DNA from: Cryptomeria japonica
Lineage: Eukaryota; Streptophyta; Pinopsida; Cupressales; Cupressaceae
NCBI RefSeq assembly: GCF_030272615.1
Contig: NC_081405.1
Coordinates: 471,494,008-471,558,007 of the forward strand
Reading direction: 5' to 3'
Length of the DNA: 64,000 bases
Shown: positions 58,262-64,000 of the stretch, piece by piece
Numbering within the stretch: position 1 is the stretch's first letter
Layout of the letters: every line of letters starts with the position of its first letter
Position numbers and translations under genes: made by a program
The notes under the pieces: model-generated
The model's input: only the letters and a program-made list of their open reading frames with translations
The model's database searches: none
Told to the model about the DNA's origin: nothing

Positions 58262-59734
58262 AAGGCACCAAAAATAATGTACTAATAAAGGAAAGGAAAT
58301 CATTGAAAAGATATCATAACTTCCTTGTACATTATTTGATGAGAACTAAAAGAATCTTCATTAAGATGCCATCATCAAAGAATTCAGCTTGTTAGTAGGA
58401 GAAGAGATTGATAAAGACGTTTTCTCAATATCTTCAATTGATAAATTAATAAATAGATATTCAGGTTAATTTGGACAACTCGGCCTTTCTTTTGAAGAAG
58501 CACACGGTATGTTATGTTGGCCTAGGAGATTCTATCACTTGGGTCAAGGTTGTCATGAGTCATACTCAAGGCCCTAATGAAGTCCAAATGAAGCTTACTC
58601 TAAATTTTTTTGAATAATTCATGAAACAAGATCATAATGGAGTGTCTAGTAACGTTTAATAGTTTTGTATTATTGAAGTTTTAGGTGCACTTTTGTAATA
58701 AGGATTTGATACTTCAAGTGCCATTTTGTACATATGTTTTTGCATCTAGAATCTTCACAAGTTCTAAGTCAAGTAGGACTCAATTTTGACTTAGTCATAG
58801 TTATTTGTAACCTAGATTTACTCATAAACTCTCCTCTATATATATGAGGGAGATCTTTGCAATGACTATCTTTAATTTTATGCAATGAAACTCTGTCGAA
58901 GTAAAGAGCAAAGTGAAACTTTGAGTTCATGTTGTTATTTTGCAAACTTGATCAAATAAGAGAACATCTTTGGCATTCAAACTTTGTTTTGAATTAATTG
59001 TGATATATGGTGAGTGTTCTTATGTCATTCTTATTATACAATATTGTTTTGATTAAGGAAAAGCATTGTGAAGAAGGGTTGTTAAAGAGTAGAGTAAATT
59101 TTGTTTCGTAAACTTTGTGTTACATTTCAGCATTTGCAAGGTAGTATATGTACATAGATAACCATTTAAATAATTTGAGCTTTCTTTTGTTGTCATAAGT
59201 AAAATTTTATGAATTTGTATGTGGATATCAATACAAATACTCTGTGCTTTGTCTTGTTATCTTGGAGAAATTTCATTTTTGGTTACAAAAGTTATTGGTT
59301 AAAGGTTGATAGGATTATAGTATTTTGAAGACTTTGAGCTCAAATGTTATTTTTTCATCCCGAGGAAGCAACATAAGACTTTGCACTTTCATGGAAACTT
59401 TTCTTCTTGTTACTTAGTATATTTCAATAGTACTGTTTTAGGTTGTTTCTCAATAACTTAGGAGTTTGTTGGTTATTATTTCTCTCAATTGTAATCTTAA
59501 AATAGGATTAGTAATTAGAGTTTTATTTTCAGATCTTTAGAGTAATAAGAAAAGGGGGAGCCTTCCATTATAAATAGGAGAGATTCAATCTCACATACTA
59601 TGGATGAAACCACCATTTTTGTAAACCTCACAAGTTTACCAAATTTTCAACCAACACCACCATAGAACAAGATACATACAATTTTTGTGAGGAAGTGTCA
59701 TCAATGTCAAATCCATGGGGATTTCATTCATGTA
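58262..59734 (+). other. Element H 3' region, possible LTR
   Basis: No ORF or domain. It contains CTCTATATATATGAGGGAGA at 58832-58851, a likely TATA-type promoter segment, and a second possible one (CATTATAAATAGGAGAG) near 59567. Short-leader promoters like these are typical of LTRs, so this may include an H LTR. No partner copy was found on the left side. Confidence 0.4.
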
Positions 59735-60640
59735 GTAGAATAAGATCTCCAACACTTCTCATCGCCTTAGCCCTTCTCCTAGTAGGGACTCGACCTCATA
59801 GGCAAGATCTACCCAACTTTTGCCAATGGCCAAAAGTTTATCCTTCTCACCACTAAGTACTTCATGAAGTGGATCAAATCCATTCCTTACATATATTATT
59901 GATAAAAAAAATCACAAATTTTATTCTCAATTATGCTATATGCCAATATGGTATCCCCCTTACCATTATTGCAGACAATGACTGCCCCTTTAAAAATCAA
60001 CATGTTTGATAGTTCTGTGATAAATTATAAATCTAACACTAATTCACAACCACATACTACCCTCATTCCAATAGTCAAGTTGATGTATCCAATAAGACTA
60101 TCTTGAGGATCTAAAAAAATACTATCAATGTTGTTGGTCGGGATTGGCATATCCAGCTTAATGTTGCCTTATGGGCATATTGAACCAATACCCACATGAC
60201 CACTTATGCTACCCCATATATCCTTTCTTATATATTTTAAGCCATATTTCCTATCAAGGTTGAGTTACCATCTTTAAGGGTGTCACTATAATACTTCACT
60301 GATGAAGAACAATATCATATATCGAAGGTATAGGAGCTAGACGTGCTTGATGAAAAACTCCTAGTTGCACTTAACCATTTACAAGTCCATCAAAATCATC
60401 TTCATAAAAACTACAATAAAAGGGTCAATTTTTAGCCTTTGAGGTTGGTAACCTAGTCCTAAAGGAGAATCAAAGGAACCTAACAGATTGAGAGAAGCTA
60501 TGGAAATTGAGCCAAATTGGTTGGGCCCATACATTGTCGCAACTGCTTATAGATCTAGTGCATATTAGTTTAGCTACTCCTAAAGGTGAACCACTCCCAG
60601 ATCTCATTAATAGCATGCACCTTTGCAAGTTCTATACATA
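59735..60640 (+). pseudogene. pol: Gypsy0 block D: integrase core and C-terminus
   Basis: Coding resumes with DLQHFSSP, then a stop in the place of Trp and GLDLIGKIYPTFANGQKF. The first acidic position reads TKYFMKW (Lys), so the core is inactive. The second region (about 59960-60000) is readable as IIADNDCPFKNQHV in another frame. The C-terminal domain includes EPNWLGPYIVATAYRSS and ends near HLCKFYT at about 60640. Frames shift many times. With block C it flanks element H. Confidence 0.78.
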
Positions 60641-62959
60641 ACCTTTGGAGAATCCTTCAAAAATACAAAAAAAATAAAAAATACAAAATACAAAAAAAAT
60701 AGTCACCTTGATGAAAATTTGGTAGACATGTGTCTTGTGTGACACCAAAAAAATAAAAAATTAGTTAAAAAAGGATAAATAATTTACCCTATAGCAAAAA
60801 CCTAGTAAACTTGCACTTTGGGTGAGTACCATGGTGAAAACTTGGCAAACAAACGCCATGAGTAAGTGGTCTTTGTTTTTACATCTATCGCCATTCTTTT
60901 TGAATCACCTTTATCGCCACAACAGATTTTCACCCACTCGTAATAAAAATCTATTTTATTCATTTGCACAATGAAAATTTTGACACCTTTCATGTCTTGG
61001 AATTTCCTGACTTTTCATGTTTTAAGCCTTTCACACACTTGTCATAACAATTCAATATAACCAATCATGTTTATAAACAAGTGGTCCTATAATTAACTAG
61101 GGGTAATACCCTTACCTAGGTTTTTCACATGTCCTAAAAAATCCAAAACACATCATAAAAATTCCTATAAATATAAAAAAACATCACAAAAAATCTTGAT
61201 AAAATCCAAAACACATCATAAAAATTCCTATAAATATAAAAAATCATCACAAAAAATCTTGATAAAATCCAAAGAACATCATAAAAATTCCTATAAATAT
61301 AAAAAAAATCACAAAAAGTCTTGATAAAATCCAAACAAAAATCATATAAAGTCTCGAAAAAAAGTCCAAAATTCATAAAAAAATAGTCCTGAAAATGTCC
61401 AAAAACAATATAAAAAGCCCTACAAAAAATCCAAAAATGTCACAAAATGTCTCCGAAAAAAAAAACTTCCAAAATATTATAAAACTTTTTAAAAATGAAT
61501 AAAATCAAATAATCTTAGAAAACCCTAAAAATTACAAAACAATCCATAATAAGCTATAGCCTTGCAATGGCAGATAATTGAGTAGACACAAGCATGAAAC
61601 AAGCTTAACAAACCATTCACCAATAAAAAAACATATCAATCTAGTATGCGATCAAACCAATTGCATGTCTAATCCAACAAACATCAATCTTCATCAACTA
61701 TCATTTGTCTTATATAGAGGATGGTACACTTAAAAATTAGAAGGATCAATCTTACACGAGTAGTTCATTTTTGGAGCCAGACACCATGATCATAACACAA
61801 ACAATCAACATTGATAAAAGATCAGTATGGCTATTGACTCATTTGGTCAAGTAAGTCTTATCTTTTTATTGATTTATCTTGGATCATGTTCGTATGCTAC
61901 TCAAGGATATCCACAAGTGATTAGAGGAGCGAGGATGGCTCACGATCTTATTTTGATTGTTGTTTGTGGGATATTTTCATGAAGTTTTGGGACAAGAGTG
62001 TTTTATATGCCTATGTTGGCATGTTCATTCGACAAAGATCCTATGCAAACCTAAGGTCTTGGATCAAATTGCTTTTGACTATTGCACATACCTCGACCTT
62101 TAACACACAAGACCTAGAATAGATGGAAACATTCCTTGTTTGTAATGTGTCTATTAATGCAAAAGGATAACATCCACACCTTGGTTCTCTATATCTTAGT
62201 GCATACATATCCAATTGCCATATTATAAGGCTCAATGATGATATTGTCGCACACTAGTGAAAGCATAATATAAGCTCAAGACTAAGTTGACATCTATTCT
62301 ATATCAATCAAAACTTGATATCGATCAAATATTTCTTCAAATCACTAAACATTATTCACTTTGATCATTAATTCATTCCTTTGACTAGCATGTATTTTGT
62401 CAATACATATAGTCATCTCGATTTAGTACAAAAGCATGCAAAAACAAGTGTATCTTGCATTCATAAACATTTTAGTAGACAAGCATGTCATAGCATATCT
62501 TAGTAGTTAACATAACTGCATCAAATTTTATAGGATCATCATCAATATGCATCTACAAACACAAAAACATAGCCTGTATCATTAAGCATCCATAACATAA
62601 AAAGAATCATGATAGTACACATATACATTAAGATTCCATAAACACGCATCCATGTATTCATCGCAATAAGAGCATGCATCCATATAATCATCATATAATC
62701 ATGATAGCATGTGTATCCCATGTAGATTCAATATCATAAAACATGCATCATTAGGTACATACATCATAAAGCTTCACATAAATATCATAGTATACCCATA
62801 ACATCATAGAGCATCATATAGAAGCTAAACATATAGGTATTGATCAAGTACACCATGTAATGGTTGTAAAAAATGAATATTATATACGTATATAAAAAGG
62901 AGCTTGCAAGTTCAATCAAAATGCATGTGTCTATAGTACAAGGGTCAACTAGTGCTCCC
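60641..62959 (+). other. Gypsy0 3' untranslated region
   Basis: No sense coding. Three copies of a GTGAAAA-CC-TGGTAAAC type module lie at 60710-60743, 60791-60825 and 60833-60866. The last includes GTACCATGGTGAAAAC, shared with Gypsy2 at 29980-30031. A tandem repeat follows at 61139-61331, then A/T-rich sequence with AAAATCC motifs. From about 62330 to 62900 it is rich in CATCATAAAGCATC-type simple sequence, similar in style to the Gypsy1 3' region. Confidence 0.6.
61139..61331. repeat. 62-63-bp tandem repeat, three copies
   Basis: The unit starts AAATCCAAAACACATCATAA and ends AAAATCTTGATA. Copies begin near 61139, 61202 and 61264, with a decayed fourth from about 61326. Adjacent copies are nearly identical. 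It lies in the Gypsy0 3' region. Confidence 0.85.
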
Positions 62960-63999
62960 TCAGCCTTTGGAATCTATAGGTCTGGCATGTCCACTAATGG
63001 AAGTATCTGCCCCTCCCTGCCCTGAAGATGGTGGCTTAAGTGGTCTCAGTGGTGAATCCACAACTCCTACTTTTCTAGTTGTATCCATGGATTGAGAGCG
63101 GCTGTGTGATTGACTATCCTTATAACTCAATTCTCTTTGACCTACCAACTCTAGACCCTCATAGAGAGACCTCTAGTAACGAATCTCATGTCTAACGTCC
63201 AACATTTGAGAGAGGTACCCTCTCGCCCCATGCTCCTCCATTGTCTCAATATATTGTCTGACAACATAAAATATCTTATGTGCCTCAACAATGGCAGTGC
63301 CTCATACTGCTCTAAGAGAATCCCTCTCGACAATGAGTGCATCTCGCTCATCCATCCAATCATTCATAGTTGTTGTTCACCTGACTCCCTTTACTACCCT
63401 CTCTACCTCAACTATAGCTAATCAATAGTACAACTCAACTATTTGATCCCTCTAAATCCAATTCTACACTCTCAAAACTTGAGGATATGGAATTTCCTCT
63501 ACATCATCCTCCACTGCCACATTATGCATCTTCACATCATCACCCTCATCACCACCATTAGATCTAGTCATCTGAACTGGAATCATTTGAACTAGATTCG
63601 TTTGAGCTAAACTCGTTTGAGCTACTCTCCTCTAATCTCTCCTCCTTTGTCTCCCATATCTCCTCCACATTCATGGTCTCACCCTCTACTTCAAGCTATG
63701 GACCAACACCTAGAAATTGGGCATCACCTCCAACCCATATGTCTCCACCCCCATCTCGTTTGTCTCCACCTCCATCACCACCTCCCTAACCATGGCTTTT
63801 GGCTCAACCTCAGCTTCTAGCTCTACCTCTTTCTCTGCCTCAGCCTTGTCCTTGACCCCTACCCTATCTCTACCAACAACCCATAGCATCTAGAATCAGA
63901 ACAGTTAAATCTATCAAAGGAGTCAGTGTATGACCTGCCCACCATGTATCATATTGTAGATTGGTCCCTATGTTGGCTATAACTAAAGCCTAGCCCCAC
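62960..63999 (-). pseudogene. Antisense ORF in the Gypsy0 3' region
   Basis: On the minus strand one frame can be followed from about 63570 to a stop at 62960, some 200 codons. Its in-frame stops (TGA/TAG) mostly sit where Trp would fit. Readable parts include ERDALIVERDSLRAV, then FYVVRQYIETMEEHGARGYL and SLYEGLELVGQREL, a helical region, and a Ser/Pro/Gly-rich C-terminus (SQSHSRSQSMDTTRK). Just upstream (63590-63690, another frame) the sequence encodes a repeated Ser-Ser-Asn-Glu motif. Antisense ORFs between pol and the 3' LTR are known in some Tat elements such as maize Grande. Homology to those is not shown here, and the function is unknown. The start lies at or beyond the window edge. 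Confidence 0.5.
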
Positions 64000-64000
64000 T

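Larger units (their letters stand above)
46299..59734 (+). mobile_element. Element H: unclassified insertion in Gypsy0 integrase with palindrome array and non-pol ORF
   Basis: Everything between the two integrase halves of Gypsy0 (46298 and 59735) is foreign to Gypsy0. With later insertions removed (48713-55053 and 56151-57437) about 5.8 kb remain: an A/T-rich start, the palindrome array (46491-47650), a degraded plus-strand ORF (47715-58261) and a long 3' part with a TATATATA-like promoter segment near 58835. About 110 bp of the expected integrase (around the CxxC zinc half) is missing at the junction, so insertion was accompanied by deletion, or the left end of H was lost later. I see no LTR pair, terminal inverted repeat or target duplication. 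It may be an LTR element whose left LTR is deleted; this is inference. Confidence 0.5.

Noticed and set aside
61134-61376. Tyr/Phe-rich repeated peptide frame on the minus strand
   Set aside because: It is an artefact of the 62-63-bp tandem repeat.
63617-63820. Pro/His/Ser-rich plus-strand frame
   Set aside because: It opposes the better supported antisense ORF and reflects CACCTCCA simple sequence.
1-64000. Host genes, tRNA, rRNA or splice-site-bearing exons
   Set aside because: No cloverleaf, rRNA motif or multi-exon coding pattern was recognised; all convincing coding similarity is to transposable elements.

Overview
This window looks like nuclear DNA from a large-genome seed plant. It is almost wholly nested, decayed retrotransposons: I found no host gene, rRNA, tRNA or CRISPR array. 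Long Tat-clade Ty3/Gypsy elements, a Tnt1-like Copia, Sirevirus-like LTRs and plant-mobile-domain-like passenger ORFs together suggest a gymnosperm (conifer or yew type). That assignment is inference from protein style, not proof.

Layout by nesting level. Level 0 is a plus-strand Tat Gypsy element ('Gypsy0'). It survives in four blocks: protease end and linker (6282-7633), RT end to the second RNase H (42745-44123), the integrase start (45947-46298), and the integrase core with a long 3' region and an antisense ORF (59735-64000). Level 1 insertions into it are: a Sirevirus-type LTR (5855-6281), itself holding a young Tnt1-like Copia (1-5854); a minus-strand Tat element 'Gypsy2' (7634 to about 36809, 5' end lost); a 1.8-kb retroposon with 16-bp target duplications (44124-45930); and an unclassified element 'H' (46299-59734) with an array of imperfect palindromes and a non-pol ORF.

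Level 2. Inside the Gypsy2 3' LTR sits a complete 20.4-kb plus-strand Tat element, 'Gypsy1' (7822-28261, TSD ATAGG on both sides). Inside the Gypsy2 gag/5' region sits a Sirevirus-like Copia on the minus strand (36810-42744), whose right LTR is cut off. Inside the H ORF sit a non-autonomous LTR element 'N' (48713-55048, TSD GGATT) and a putative solo LTR (56151-57437). Level 3: Gypsy1 is broken by a solo LTR (18441-19152) and by a LINE with a downstream second ORF (23771-26820); the Sirevirus-like Copia is broken by another solo LTR (38039-39486).

Coding content. The Tnt1-like Copia is nearly intact (one stop codon in RT; LTRs differ at about 16 of 732 aligned positions). The three Tat elements carry gag, protease, RT, RNase H, a second RNase H and integrase, all broken by stops and frameshifts; Gypsy1 also has a G-patch. 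LINE, H and N each carry a non-pol ORF with a similar plan: globular N-terminal part, acidic low-complexity middle, coiled-coil C-terminal part. The most notable non-coding structures are the palindrome array at 46491-47650 and a conserved 3'-untranslated module shared by all three Tat elements.
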